Shown here: in pieces, positions 48,089 through 60,200 of the stretch
How positions within the stretch are numbered: the stretch's first letter is position 1
How the letters are laid out: every line of letters begins with the position of its first letter
Assembly (NCBI GenBank): GCA_963580455.1
Contig: OY756967.1
Coordinates: 18,956,022 to 19,020,021 of the forward strand
Length of the DNA stretch: 64,000 nt
From: Euonymus europaeus
Lineage: Eukaryota > Streptophyta > Magnoliopsida > Celastrales > Celastraceae
Direction: 5' to 3'
Program-made: the position numbers and the translations under genes
Notes under the pieces: generated by a model
What the model was told of the DNA's origin: nothing
Database searches by the model: none
Seen by the model: the letters and a program-made list of their open reading frames with translations, nothing else

Positions 48089-49435
48089 CTCCCCCACTTC
48101 AGAAGAACTCGACACTGAGTGATCATCGGAATATGGATATAGTTGCTTAGCCTTTTTGAAATCGTTATCTTTGTTTTCTGACGACAACAACTTATGAATC
48201 ATGTAAGTTCGGCCTCCACCAAACGATTCCTCCTTTTCTTCAGGTGCACACATAATCATCATCTTGATCATCATCAAACACATAATCTCCAAATTCGTCG
48301 TTTGGTTCAACCAGGTATACTACTCGTGATCGACACTCATTAGATCGGTGTCCTAGTTTTCCACACTTATAGCACTTTATAGGCGCAAGACGTACAAATG
48401 GATTAGCAGCTTTAGGACCTTCTTTTGCTGGTTGTTTTTCCTTGTCTTCCTCTTCGACAATTTTAAATCCACCTCCTATTCGCTCATAATGACTCCCGCT
48501 ACTACTTCCTTCTAGTGAACTGCCCCCTTATCGCTTATCGAACCCCTCTCAACTGAATTTTGGGTCTGATCATCAAGGTTGCGTCTAGCAAACTCTTTTC
48601 GTTCCTGATGGGTTGTTGCTTCAGCTTTCAAGGCTAGATTAATAGCAGCACTTACGCACAAAATCACTTGTACTCCAATTTGAATTTTAATAGATTGCTT
48701 CAATCCATCCAAATAACGTGAAAGTTGTTGGCATTCGTTTTCAACCAAATTTGTTCGCTCAGTCAATCTGTAAAACCCTGCAGTATATTCATTCACTGAA
48801 CGATCCCTTTTTGATTAGTGTTGATATTCCCGGAACAAGTATTGTTCATAATCAGCTGGAAGAAATCGATTTTTCAATAATTTCTTCATTCGGCTCTATG
48901 TCCGAATCTGATCTTTACCCTCACAATATATGAAATCTTATAGCCTATCCCACCAAGAGAAGCCCCTCTTTTGAGGGGGATAGCCACATACTTCACCTTC
49001 TTTGATTCAGGAACATCAGCAAAATAAAAAATACCTCTCAACTACTACCAACCAATCAAGATATCCTTCAATATCAACTGCTCCGTCAAAATAAAGTATG
49101 TCGGCCTTCATACGGAAATCAGTTTGATTCTAATTTCATTGCACTCCTACTTCAATATTACCCAACTCAAATTCATCCACTTCCTCATCCGTGGACGAGT
49201 CATCTGCCACCCTGCCACGAAAGTCAAGTTGACGACGTGGCTGAACAACATCAACTCTTCCAGCACCAACTGCACGGCATTGAGGCGGTTCGCGAGCAAC
49301 TTCTCCGTCACGTCTCCCTTCACCAATCAAATGTACCACCTCCTTAAAAGGAGCAGACATCGCTGCCATCTCAGTTTGCAACTGTTGTACCTCGCTAGCG
49401 CTTACATGACCACCGGTATTGTCTTGAGCCATCAA
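48077..49435 (-). pseudogene. Ty3-type gag relic with intact zinc knuckle
   Basis: The start MAQDNTGGHVSASEVQQLQT is followed by a disordered N-terminus. After frame changes come FDGAVDIEGYLDWLVVVE and KYVAIPLKRGASLWWDRL, the capsid core of plant Ty3 gag. Later, MNEYTAGFYRLTERTNLVEN and RYLDGLKQSIKIQI continue it. A CCHC zinc knuckle, CYKCGKLGHRSNEC, remains at about 48325-48370. Stops at several points make it non-coding. The frame ends SSSEVGETSI-stop, running through the purine tract in front of the 3' LTR. Confidence 0.85.
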
Positions 49436-49450
49436 AATCCGTTAATCCAC

Positions 49451-49461
49451 ATCTGATACCA
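49451..49461 (-). other. Primer-binding site (initiator tRNA-Met)
   Basis: TGGTATCAGAT on the minus strand, two bases inside the 5' LTR end, matches the start of the usual TGGTATCAGAGC site complementary to the 3' end of initiator tRNA-Met. It fixes the orientation of the element. Confidence 0.85.
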
Positions 49462-49463
49462 CT

Positions 49464-50837
49464 TGATGCAATCAGAAGCACAAAGTCTCAAATTGAGAGA
49501 AAAACCCTTAGGTTTAATTAGATAGCCAAAATAATCTAAAGTCCCATACATCAACTACAATATAGCCTTATCTATATCTATATATAAAATGGAGGCCTCA
49601 AGAATTCTCCACAATGAGCCACCTATGATATAAGAGGGAGAAAGTGCAATTATAAACTATATCTCTATTTTATTTTCAATTAAATTAAATTATATATTCT
49701 TAAATACATTTATATATTATCAATATCATTAATTAATACTATTATATTGAAACGCGAAAAAACCCTTTACCTTATCACGATGTCAATCACAACTCATTAT
49801 ATTTTTCATGACAGTTTTGATCTATTCACGAGTTATTGGGATAAACCGCCAATACAAATTTTATTGAGGTAAAAGCAAAAAAAAAACATTTCATTTGATT
49901 AATTTCACATATTGATAATGAGGAAAAACTATCTACCTAATATTCAAGAGAGATAATTTGCAATTCAATGTGATAGAGAGATAAATATCATTGAGTTAAT
50001 AATTATCTAGAAAAATATAAATTCATGATGATTCATGTATTAATTAAGCCATTAAATATGACAAGTCCTTTCATATTTCTTTTGTCCATTTTATCATAAT
50101 TCAAACTTCAAACAAACAGTCAAGCAGGATACTCATAATTTAATTTTAAATCAAGCCTGATATATCATAACAAAATATTAAACTTAAATAGTCAAAATTA
50201 AACATCATTTAAAAAAAATATTGTAACAATATTACAAACACCGCTAACTTTAAGATATATATCTATATATATATAAGGTAATTAACATCGTACTTACGTT
50301 TAAATATTTATGAAGATACCTATATAAATTAATAATCTAAAATAAAGTAATCTTTATAAAAAATATAAATCAAGATCACGATAAACAAACTTTATAAATA
50401 TAATACGTATAAGTTACACACCACTGTAAATTTATGTTTAACATCTTGGTAAAAGATATAATTTAGGGGAAAAAAATTTATGATACGTACAGTAAAAAAA
50501 TCATACCTCAAAAAAAAAAACACGCACGAAGCTCGGGCATACCACTAGTTTATAACTAAAACATAAGGAAATCCTAAGTAAACTAGAATTGGAAACTAAT
50601 TAAACTACTTAATTCACGCGTAAGACTTTTAAATGATCACGAAAACGTTTAAAACTAAACCTCAACTAAATCATTCCAAGTATACTTCAAAATCTTCAAA
50701 ATCGGTCTCCATAACACATATTGTAATAAGAAAATGGACTCCGAGTTTGGAAAATACTGCTTGACAAAGGTGACTGCACCTTGGACACCCTTTTCTTGCT
50801 ACCGATCTATGACACGCCTAAATCGACGGCCACGTCA
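49464..50837 (-). repeat. 5' LTR of the gag-only retrotransposon, split by a Helitron
   Basis: The two parts 49464-49570 and 50549-50837 match the uninterrupted 3' LTR in order. The break falls between ATAGCCTTA and TTTATAACT; the 3' LTR reads ATAGCCTTATTTATAACT without a gap. Confidence 0.9.
49571..50548. mobile_element. Non-autonomous Helitron (978 bp)
   Basis: Starts TCTATATCTATATATAAAAT and ends GCATACCACTAG, the 5'-TC and CTRR-3' ends of Helitrons. It sits between A and T with no target duplication. The other LTR of the host retrotransposon gives the empty site, so both borders are exact. It has no Rep/helicase coding. The GC-rich hairpin that normally precedes CTRR is only weakly recognisable at about 50521-50537. 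The interior is very AT-rich. Confidence 0.92.
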
Positions 50838-50842
50838 ATAGG

Positions 50843-52639
50843 ATCGTGATCCTTAACACTGTTTTTTTGTGTGCTCCTTACTCAATGAAAATGAGATTAA
50901 TTTTCTAGAAAATTCATCTTTCAAATTGGAGGAAATGATATTCCAACATTGTATTTATTCCACACAAAAAAAGACATGAACTTTCTAAGATTTATTAGAT
51001 AAAATAGAGCAAACCAATCGATTCTTGACAATATATATAAATAAATCAGGCTTGCATGAGCTTAATTAGAAGTTAGGTCATCATATTACGAGATATCGAA
51101 TAAATTCTTGCATGATTTAGACTACAATACCATTCTTCAATCGTACGTACAACCATCCCTTGTAGATTTAGCATTGATTTATTCCAAATATTTAAACGTA
51201 ATTAATCCTAGAGAATAAGATTCTAGCTAGGTCATGGTTCCACAAAATTAAAATTAATGCCACCAAAATAAACTTTGAATTACTTTCACTATATGATAAT
51301 ATATAATATATCCATCTTTAATTACTGGAAGAAAAAAAATTCCCATTGTGTCTCTTCCTTATCCACAATAATTCCACAGGTTGATGATTCAGTATTAGGG
51401 GCAGGGCATATACTCGGTTAAGTGCCATAAAAGTTTTAATACTTTCAAATGTCCCTCCTATAAGGCTCTTATTTGTACTGCATTACAACATTTTAAGTAC
51501 AAATGTATGTTTCTTTAAGTCGCATCTCTTGATCTTCAATCATATTCTTCGATCCCACATATATATGGTATCGGTCGATCTATATCGGACTCGAATTCTC
51601 TCATGAAGATGTGTTAGGAACCACAATTTTCTGGAGAGCTTACATGGATGATGGAAAAGTTTGAACGAGATGTGTAACTAAACGAATTTGTTCCATATGT
51701 CGGATTCTTAACTATAATGCATGTAGGGATGGTAACAAGTCGAGTAAGTATTCTTCCAATTAAGAAATGTCAAAACCGTTACCATTTAATGTACCATATA
51801 TCTAAACTGTTCCAAAACCGTTTAATTTTTTTTTTAGATTTTCGTCAAAATTGGAACCATTATATAATTTTTTACCATCGGGTAACTGTTTACAGTTTAA
51901 CTTTTTCAATTTTTTTCATAATTGACTGGATAACATTTTCCAAACACGCAAATCATAACCCGAAACCCGAATCGTGCATTGAAAATATATAAAAAAATAG
52001 AATCAATAATATTTTTTTTGATAAGTCTAAGATACTTATTAATAAAGGAAGAAATTAGATTATACAAATAGATAGAAATAAAAAGGAGTTCAATGTCCAG
52101 AAAAACTACATGATAATATAATATTACTCTTTAGATATCAATAACCAATTAACAAAAGTAGTTATAAAAGAAAACATGAAATGAAAACCCAACAACATTT
52201 AATTAATCCCATATACAAAGTCTAAACTCCAAAAATTTCAAGAGATATTAGAGATCAAGGAAAACGTCATAGAAGCAACAAAAACAAAAAATAGAATCCC
52301 TGAATCTATGTGATATATACGAGGTTATTATGCACACCCAAATTTCATACTCAATATATGTTTATAAACTATGAAAGTCTATAACAAAAACAAACAATTA
52401 AATTAGTAGTTGAGTGATTTATTTCTTTATACAGGTTTAAAGTTTGAATACATGGTAAACTTACATGCAGTGACTTGTGTTAACACAGATTTACACATGA
52501 TTACATGCAGTCCTATTACTCAAGTCTCACTTAGCTTAGATATGTATCCTAACACCATCCCTAAATCCCTAAATGCATGTGAATTATCTAGGATTATATT
52601 TTATATCAATATATATGTTTTAAAATAAAAGGCTTTAAA

Positions 52640-52682
<43 letters not shown>

Positions 52683-54680
52683 TATATATTGGTTGAGTCA
52701 AATTAGGGAATGAAGAGTACCATGTTCGGCCTTATCAGGAATTAATACAAAGATAGTGGCAAGTAGTTATATTTATGCGATATTTCACATCAGGAATAAC
52801 GAGTGTGAGTTTGTGATTGATTGTCAATTATGGAGTAGACAAAACATTAGATATATAAATAGGACGAATCTATCCCGTGTACTAGCTAGCTAGGATTTAA
52901 TCTATGGATTGCTGAATCAGAATATAAATAATATAGGAAATAATATAATTATATAGAAACAAAATAATAGTCCTATTTACAGAAATAAGCCAGTGAAATT
53001 TATGATAGGAAATAAATAAAACATAAAAGTACAGTCCTAAAAAGAAGAAATTTAGAACAGAAATAAATAAAGGAAAATAATTACCATAGCGAATTTTCAT
53101 TGATTTTTTTTCATAAACTTACATAGCGGACACCAAACGTATAAATAAAAGCTCGACGACAATCGAGAGAAAGGGAGATTCGCAAGGGGAATCGAAACCC
53201 TAAGGACCGATATGTGTGTGTATACACATTATGAAATTGAAAACTAAAATTCTATACCTTGTGAAGGAAAGTAAAAGGCTTGAAGAAAGTGAAATAGAAA
53301 CCATCTTTAAGAAAATGTATTATAGTTTGTCAATGTTGCCCAACAATTTATGTACGCTCTCATTAATAAGAAAAAACTTAATTGTTCTTCCAAAAATGTT
53401 AAGGATCTCAGTGTTTTTGCCTCGATTATCTCAAATATCGATATGAATGCATACTATCCATATGAAATCTCGGTTCCACGTATCTCACATGATTCATATA
53501 AAATCGTGTTTATCGATCACAACATTTAAGATAGCCGAAAGAAAAGAACATAAAAGAAAACACATTGAGATCCCTATATGATTGTTGTTATTCTTCACAT
53601 TCATCTTACAATGTGCAAACATGGAAACATATAGAAAGTAAAGGTCGTTTCCACTTTCCACGCATAATCACATTTCAAAAAGAAGTTCGAATCCTCTCCT
53701 TCTCAACATTTTCAAGAAAATAAAAAACATCAAAGAAAAAACAGATAGAGTTTGGCCAATTCGCATTTACTTCGAATTAAAATTGGTTAAAAATTAAATG
53801 GTCTTATTATTTAAATCAAATTGGACCATAGAAATTAATTAAGGCCGTTAATTAATTTCATCGAATGGGCTTATAGTAAGATAAGTATTCACTCTTACAA
53901 TATATCCTAATCAAAATTTACACACAAACGTCTCCTTGTTTGATAGGATTTAGGGTTATTTCCACGTACTATATTTACTCTTTTCGTGTACGTATCATAT
54001 ATATTGCCCTAATTAACACACCTCATCTTTTCAAAAGTCACTTTATTTTATTATTATCTTCTCATTGAAAATTAAATTTGTAGTGGTTACCATGATTTGT
54101 AATTTGAGGTAGGCATAAACCCACTATCTTAGTTCATAAATCGATGCAAAATGCTTATCAACTTAATATGGGGGTATAGCCTAAGAATCCATTATAAATT
54201 TTATGATTGTATTCATCATCTATGTATCTTGATCTATATGATCGATTAATTATTTTGTCTTCCCGATCATAGGTGCCGGGATAGATAATTAATTAACTAG
54301 ATGGGATTAACTGTTGCCAAACACAAATAGGTATTAAGTTCAACTCTCTCGTACAACAAATTTCTTTTGAGTCACCCTCAAAGGTCGTATCCCTGTACTA
54401 AACATTATACACGTTTGACACCCATCTAAGCATACATCCTATAATAAGTTACAAAATAGAGGTCAACAAGTTAGACGATGATTAATCAACATTTTAAAGG
54501 TTTCATTAAAGATATTAATAATTTTAGAGAAATGATTACTAAAAGGCTCTTTCTTTCTTCTAAAATGATTAATTTTAATGTACATGCGTGGCGAACCTTG
54601 CTTAGCTCACTCAATCATCTTTCTTTGGCTACTTTTTTTTAAGAAAGTAGTGCAGAAAAGGGATAGCAACCTTGTCTCCC

Positions 54681-54711
<31 letters not shown>

Positions 54712-54838
54712 CTTTTTCGCTTTATACTTTTGTGATTTTCATGTACAAAAGCAAATCATTAATTGCAGTTTATATTTAAAAACTTGTGGCAAACTCATAA
54801 TAATTATATTTACCGTTAATTTTCAAGTGACCACCTCC
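50843..54838. other. Long gene-free AT-rich interval
   Basis: No gene, complete transposon or conserved domain was recognised in about 4 kb. A (TA)n microsatellite occupies about 52641-52674. Short open frames here are AT-rich, unlike any family I know, and lack splice-linked partners. Confidence 0.5.
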
Positions 54839-54904
54839 AAGGCCCATGGCCCATGGGCCTGCAGCCTTCAAGGCCCATGGCCCATGGGCCTGCAGCCTTC
54901 AAGG
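54839..54904. repeat. 31-bp tandem repeat with nested palindromes, two copies
   Basis: The unit begins AAGGCCCATGGCCCATGGG and ends CCTGCAGCCTTC. It occurs exactly twice (54839-54869 and 54870-54900), followed by a partial AAGG. Each unit contains the 12-bp palindrome GGCCCATGGGCC and the palindrome CTGCAG. It is a GC-rich island in strongly AT-rich DNA. Confidence 0.95.
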
Positions 54905-54941
54905 TAATTTAATAATTTGTGTGTCATCCAATTGGTTTAAC

Positions 54942-55323
54942 CAGTGTTTTAAATATCAAAAATGAAATCATACCAGTGAGGCCATCGGTATGAGGTATAA
55001 CAAGTATAACTGGCAGTATAGCAAAAACGTAAATTAAAATTCCAAAAAAAAAAAACTCATAAAAAACTTATAAAGTACTAAAAAAACGAGATAATGATCC
55101 TTTTGAATAATATAAATTTAATTTTTAAAGAAACAATAGTTTACAAAAAAATGTCATAAAAATTAATATTTTTTTTAGAAAACATGTTTAAAATCGGTTC
55201 AATACCAATAAAACTGGCTGGTTCAATTGATTTTGACCAGTACGATTCAACTTGGTATTTTAATTAGAGCTTCAGTATCCAATTTAATTAACTGATATGA
55301 TACAACCGATATTTAAAATACTG
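54942..55323. mobile_element. hAT-type MITE with 8-bp target duplication
   Basis: The 16-bp ends CAGTGTTTTAAATATC and, reversed, CAGTATTTTAAATATC differ at one base. The 8-bp flanks ggtttaac (54934-54941) and ggttcaac (55324-55331) differ at one base. Terminal CAGTG and an 8-bp duplication indicate hAT ancestry. The 382 bp have no coding potential. Confidence 0.9.
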
Positions 55324-55331
55324 GGTTCAAC

Positions 55332-56603
55332 ATGATTGTACTCTGGGAGTCACTATTCGCACATGAGTTTTGAGCTCACATTTTTTTTAAAAAAAGAAAG
55401 TTAAGTTTGCCAAATTATCTTTATGTAAAATTACTTTAAAATCTATTTAGTTTTTGCACCCATATTTTTTTCTCAACACAATTAAAATAAATTAATCTTG
55501 TTAAACCCTATCATTTTAATTAATTTTTGTATACAAATAATCACACTACGTTCTCCTTGCCTACTAACTTCTCTTGGTTTTTCTAGCTTCTCCCATATCA
55601 AATATTCATGGATAGCATAACAAGAACAAGATTATGACAAAGAGTTCAATGTTTTCGTCCAATTACATTGAAGAATAGAAGAAACTTCAAGAAAATCTTG
55701 AACATAGACATATAATCTTATTGAAAATAATGAAGAGAGTGATACTACACAAAATTCACCAAATGGAATAAGTATATATTCTTTTTTTTATTTGAATTAT
55801 TTGTTAAATTCGTTTTGTGTTAATCATTGATATGAATGAATGAATAAAGTGCATGAGATCGTATCAATCTCAATAGCATATAAAATCTCACCACAAAATC
55901 GTAGACATCAAACACTTGATAGGTACAAGAATTCGAAAATTTGAAAATAAAATAAAATTGTGAAGTACTAAAATTATGTACTCACAAAATGGGATTCAAC
56001 GAATTATAATCTTGCTTAGGACTTAGGAGAAGAAAAAAGCGTGGGTTTAAACTTTTAAGTGTTTTCCTTGCTATTAGTTTTTGTTCATCCTTGAAAATAT
56101 GACTTTTTTCTTTTTGTGTGAATTAAGGCGTGTTAAATTCCACTCAGTCCAGTTTGAATTTAATGTATAGAAATGGTTTAATTGTTTGTAATTCATGATG
56201 ATTTTTTAATGATGATTCCACTTTTGAATTTTTCGTTGGTTTAAATAAAAAATAAAACAAAATTAAGACAAAGTAAAGGAGGAAATTTTCTAGGGTGTTT
56301 TAGGAAATTAACGCGTTTGTAATTGTGATTTTTTTTTGTTTGTGCAAATGATATTTTAGGATTTAGAAAATGAAGTATTATGTAATTAACATATAATGAA
56401 GGAATGCCGATGTGTGTGTTATGAACTATTTGTGGGTATATTACGTAGGAGAATACAATGAGTCAAAACTCGTTTGCAAATAACAGACTCGAGCCCATCA
56501 GCCCGTTTTGCATCAAATGGGCTATTGTCGGTAGGTGGGCCTGGTCGGCTCAATTGCATCCCAATTCATGTCCTACATATGCAATATGTTTTTTTTTTGA
56601 TGA
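55332..56603. other. Intergenic, nothing recognised
   Basis: AT-rich DNA without a supported gene or recognisable transposon terminus. Confidence 0.5.
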
Positions 56604-56619
56604 AATACATATGCAATAT

Positions 56620-56830
56620 ACCAACAGGTGGTAGCCTGATTGGTCTTCCTACGGTGTAGGGAGTGGAAGGTCTTGTGTTCTAGTCTCCCCTTCTACCAAT
56701 TTGAGTAACATTTATCACCATTATGGTGATTGTTGTAAAAGGGAGAGGGCTACCTCCCTTTGTGTAGCCCACCGACCCATTGAGCCTTCCTATATGTGTT
56801 GGGTATTCCCCTCCTTAGTATAAAAAAAAA
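56620..56830 (+). mobile_element. tRNA-derived SINE
   Basis: About 211 bp flanked by an exact 16-bp duplication, AATACATATGCAATAT (56604-56619 and 56831-56846). Near its 5' end it has RNA polymerase III promoter-like boxes: GTAGCCTGATTGGT (A box, about 56631) and TGTTCTAGTCTCC (B box, about 56676). It ends in a run of A. These are the marks of a plant SINE copied by LINE machinery. Confidence 0.93.
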
Positions 56831-56846
56831 AATACATATGCAATAT

Positions 56847-57299
56847 GCTATTGAGCCTTGAATAGTTTTTTTTATATGTATTAATTAAGCTTGTTTGTTG
56901 AGAGGGAAAAAATATAGAAACGACAACCCAACAACGTGGAAAAAGCCGCAAATAGAAACACACCACGTGTCATACAAGAACTGGATCTGTATCTGCTCTA
57001 GTCAACGATTTACACCTACTCTGTCTTTCTTGCCCTGCAATCGATCGTCTCTGGCGCTCCCGTTTATAGCTGTCATTTGCGATTGCGTCTTCATGCCATG
57101 TTTGATTGCTTCTTCTTTCCATGCCAACAAGAATGAATATTGTCCGCAATTTGTTACTGATTCCAGTCTCTCCCTCATCTTCTCTGCTCTGATGGAAAAA
57201 CCCAACGAAAGAAAATTCCGAAATTAGTTGTTACGATTCCTACAATACAGCTCAAGATAGGTTCACATAACACAACTTCTTCAATCACTCTATATAAAA
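56847..57299. promoter_or_regulatory. Upstream region of the ICME gene
   Basis: Presumed promoter and 5' leader of the ICME gene. ACACCACGTGTCATAC at about 56960 contains CACGTG, a G-box. TATATAAAAATG directly overlaps the start codon (57291-57302) and is too close to act as its TATA box. The open frames on both strands here look fortuitous. Confidence 0.45.
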
Positions 57300-60200
57300 A
57301 TGCCGTCCCAGGTCTTACCCATATCAATCAAGCGTCCACAGCCTTCCACCGGGCAACCCACCTCTGTGTCCCCTGCAGACACAATGCTACTCAAAACAGA
57401 TATTATTGATGACCCAGCAACCAGTCTCCTCATCTCTTCTTCATTTGAAGATGAAACTAGCTTAATCATCAAGCCCCTTTTGCCTAGGACTTCTAGTTTT
57501 AACGCTACGTCGGCTACGGCTAGCGGCATCTATCAGCATCGGCGGCGCCGGACTGCCAGCGACAACTCTCTATCTTCTCTCTACGATTACGATGGCCGCC
57601 ATTCCATTGGCGACGAAGGGGGGCACGCCGCAGAAGAGACTTTTATGGAGACTTGTTTGAGTTTGAAGCTATTGAAATTTATTGGGTATTTTTGTTTTAA
57701 GTTTTTTTTTACATATTTTGATTTATTAATCAGCTAGTAGTGAATCCAGTGCTATATATGATCTATTAGTTCATTTATTTTTTCATTGTAGTCGTCTTCA
57801 AGGATTGGATCGCTTTGTCTTTTGGTCCTCTGGGGTTGGTTTCAACAATCCATACTGAGAATATGCACTTTTGTAGTTAGGCTACTTGACGTATCATAGT
57901 AGTTCGACTGATGGTTATGGCTGCCGTTGAGCTTTCATTTCACATAAGCCTTAATTTACTAGGGTGTGATTCTCCTTTTCTTTTATTCTGATTTGAAGTA
58001 TGACAGAAGGCGAAATGGGATACCAATGTTTTTTTGTTTATTCTTCTCTTGATTGGGTTTCTATTAACTAAATCAGCTACATAAATTACCTTTAAGAATA
58101 TAGATCTTAGTTTATTGACAGACAGTTCTTGAGTTATAGCTTCCAAGCCTTGCATGTTCGCTCTTTCAACTTAGAGTAAAGCTTAGTATTTAGTTTCCTT
58201 GGTGCTCCTTCCATGGATATTCAGAGAATAATCTCTTTCAAAGTAGAGCTCGGCATTTGGCTACTGTAAGAAAGTCCTTACTCCAAAGAGCTGGAATTTG
58301 AAGGAAAAAAATTGAAGTTTATTGACAGAATGTGAATAAGAAGGATTTGATGTTAGTTTGAAAAAGAACCGCTTTGGAATTTTAGAAGTAATGCAAAATT
58401 AGGCGTTGAAGAGATGGCTAATGATAACCAGCCTTGTTTTTCTTTCTGTTGGCGTTGGCTCATCGTCCTTAATTACTAGCCACCAGGGCAAATTAAAAGA
58501 GCACTTGGCTTATAGATACGGGTACCGCTAATGACATGGAAATCTAGCCATCTACAGTTTCATGCAAAACTTTGCATATGATAGGCAAACTTTTCAATTC
58601 AATCAATTTGGATTTCCCTGTGCACTTTAGGCAAGTTCTCCGCTATATTTTACTAGAACCTGTTAAAATGTTATTAATGGTTATCTAAAAGTGCGAAAGA
58701 ATGATTACTTTGCCCCTGTTTGTTTCAGAGTATACGTTAGGGTCTACTCTGTTACCCATACTCTCAGACACTCTCAGCTTTTACGCTTTACGAGAGCTTA
58801 TATTCTATGAGACATACTCTGATCCAAACGGGCCCTTTGAATTTGTTCGAAGTTGTATGGGGATTGGTTAGCTTATTAATATGTGAAATGGTTGTTCTTA
58901 TGTATGCTTTGTCACATCTACCCTAGGCATTAACTGCATCCTGATCATTTTTACGTATTCAGGGTAGGCTATCGATGGATTACAAGATTTCTTGCCTTGA
59001 ATTGTTATGCTTTGCTGCTTTTCCCAGGTTTTGTTCAAGGTAAAAAAAATCCACAATATACTTCCCATGCTAATCCCCATTTTATGGCTCTCATGTAATT
59101 GTAACCCATATATATGGTTTTGTGTGGAATTTTTACCTTTCAATGTTAGGGAACTGATATTTTGTTGGATTTTGCTGTAAAAAATCTGGTTTTGATGGAA
59201 CTTAGCTAGTCCATTTGTCCTTTGCAGTTGGATATAACTATTTCTTCTCAAATCAGATTCGTAGAGGTATAGTTTTTGGTGACCATCCTAGAAATCGGTA
59301 TGGCTTTCGCTTGGCTTATCTCCCATGTATTTTATTTTTGATAAGAGTTCATACAGTCTGTGAATTCATACTACCATAAGTGCTTTGGCATGACACTTGA
59401 CAGGCTAGGTTTCTTCTTCTGTGCAGACTTGATTTATATCTACCAAAAAATAGCGATGGGCCAAAACCTGTTATTGCATTTGTAACAGGTGGAGCCTGGA
59501 TTATTGGGTGAGTATGCTTGTTGATATTTCCTTCTTGATTTTACATTAGATATACTTGATCAAATAACAGTTTGCATAGATGGTTATACGGTGGTCCTGG
59601 ACATTATATATGACAGTTCTAGGGATGTGAATCTCATACGGACGCAAAAATAGTCTATTAGTTATATGTTCAAGCTGATAATGATCTGATATTATTTTAT
59701 TAGTTCTATCATAACATTTTGGAAGTGTAGAATCAATTCTCAAATTAATAGAGAAAAGGTCAGTAAAGTGGTCCTTGGTCTATGTTTTGTTCTTCACTGT
59801 TCAGTAACAGCACTTGGGTCAAATAGGTTAGCGGGGGATGCCTTATCCTTTTTCAAAATTTTATATCATTGCATGCTACATGTCTCAGGTGTCTCTCATT
59901 TTTTGGATGTTTTAAAAGAGATTTTATTGGTGCAGTTATAAAGCATGGGGAACTCTATTAGGGCAGCAGTTGTCAGAACGAGACATCATAGTGGCTTGTA
60001 TAGATTACAGGTGATTTGTTTTGGATTTTTCGTTATAATAGAAGCTAGCTATGCTATACATAACCTTCATTCTGGAAATATGATGCATTTCTGTTTTGCA
60101 CTTATTTGCAATACGACTCTTTTACTTATTCATCAAGTATGGTTTATTTGAGCTCTAAATAATGCTATCACCTTTTGTTGAAGTGTTTCCAAATATCACT

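Larger units (their letters stand above)
47705..50837 (-). mobile_element. Gag-only Ty3-type LTR retrotransposon, flanked by atagg
   Basis: A minus-strand element with both LTRs and a 5-bp target duplication atagg at 47700-47704 and 50838-50842. Its 5' LTR is 49464-50837 (plus-strand ends TGATGCAATC and CACGTCA, so TG...CA ends), interrupted by a Helitron; without that it is 396 bp. Its 3' LTR starts at 47705 (TGACGCAATC on the plus strand). Next to the 5' LTR is TGGTATCAGAT (49451-49461, minus strand), the primer-binding site for initiator tRNA-Met. A gag relic follows, then the purine-rich AAGTGGGGGAGAC and the 3' LTR. No protease, reverse transcriptase or integrase sequence remains, so movement would need other elements. 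Confidence 0.92.

Noticed and set aside
56625..56700. A tRNA gene, suggested by A- and B-box-like sequence
   Set aside because: No cloverleaf can be drawn, and the 16-bp target duplications and A-tail identify a SINE.
56895..57227. Overlapping frames on both strands just upstream of the ICME start
   Set aside because: They lie in the promoter/leader interval, match nothing I recognise and show no splice-linked continuation.
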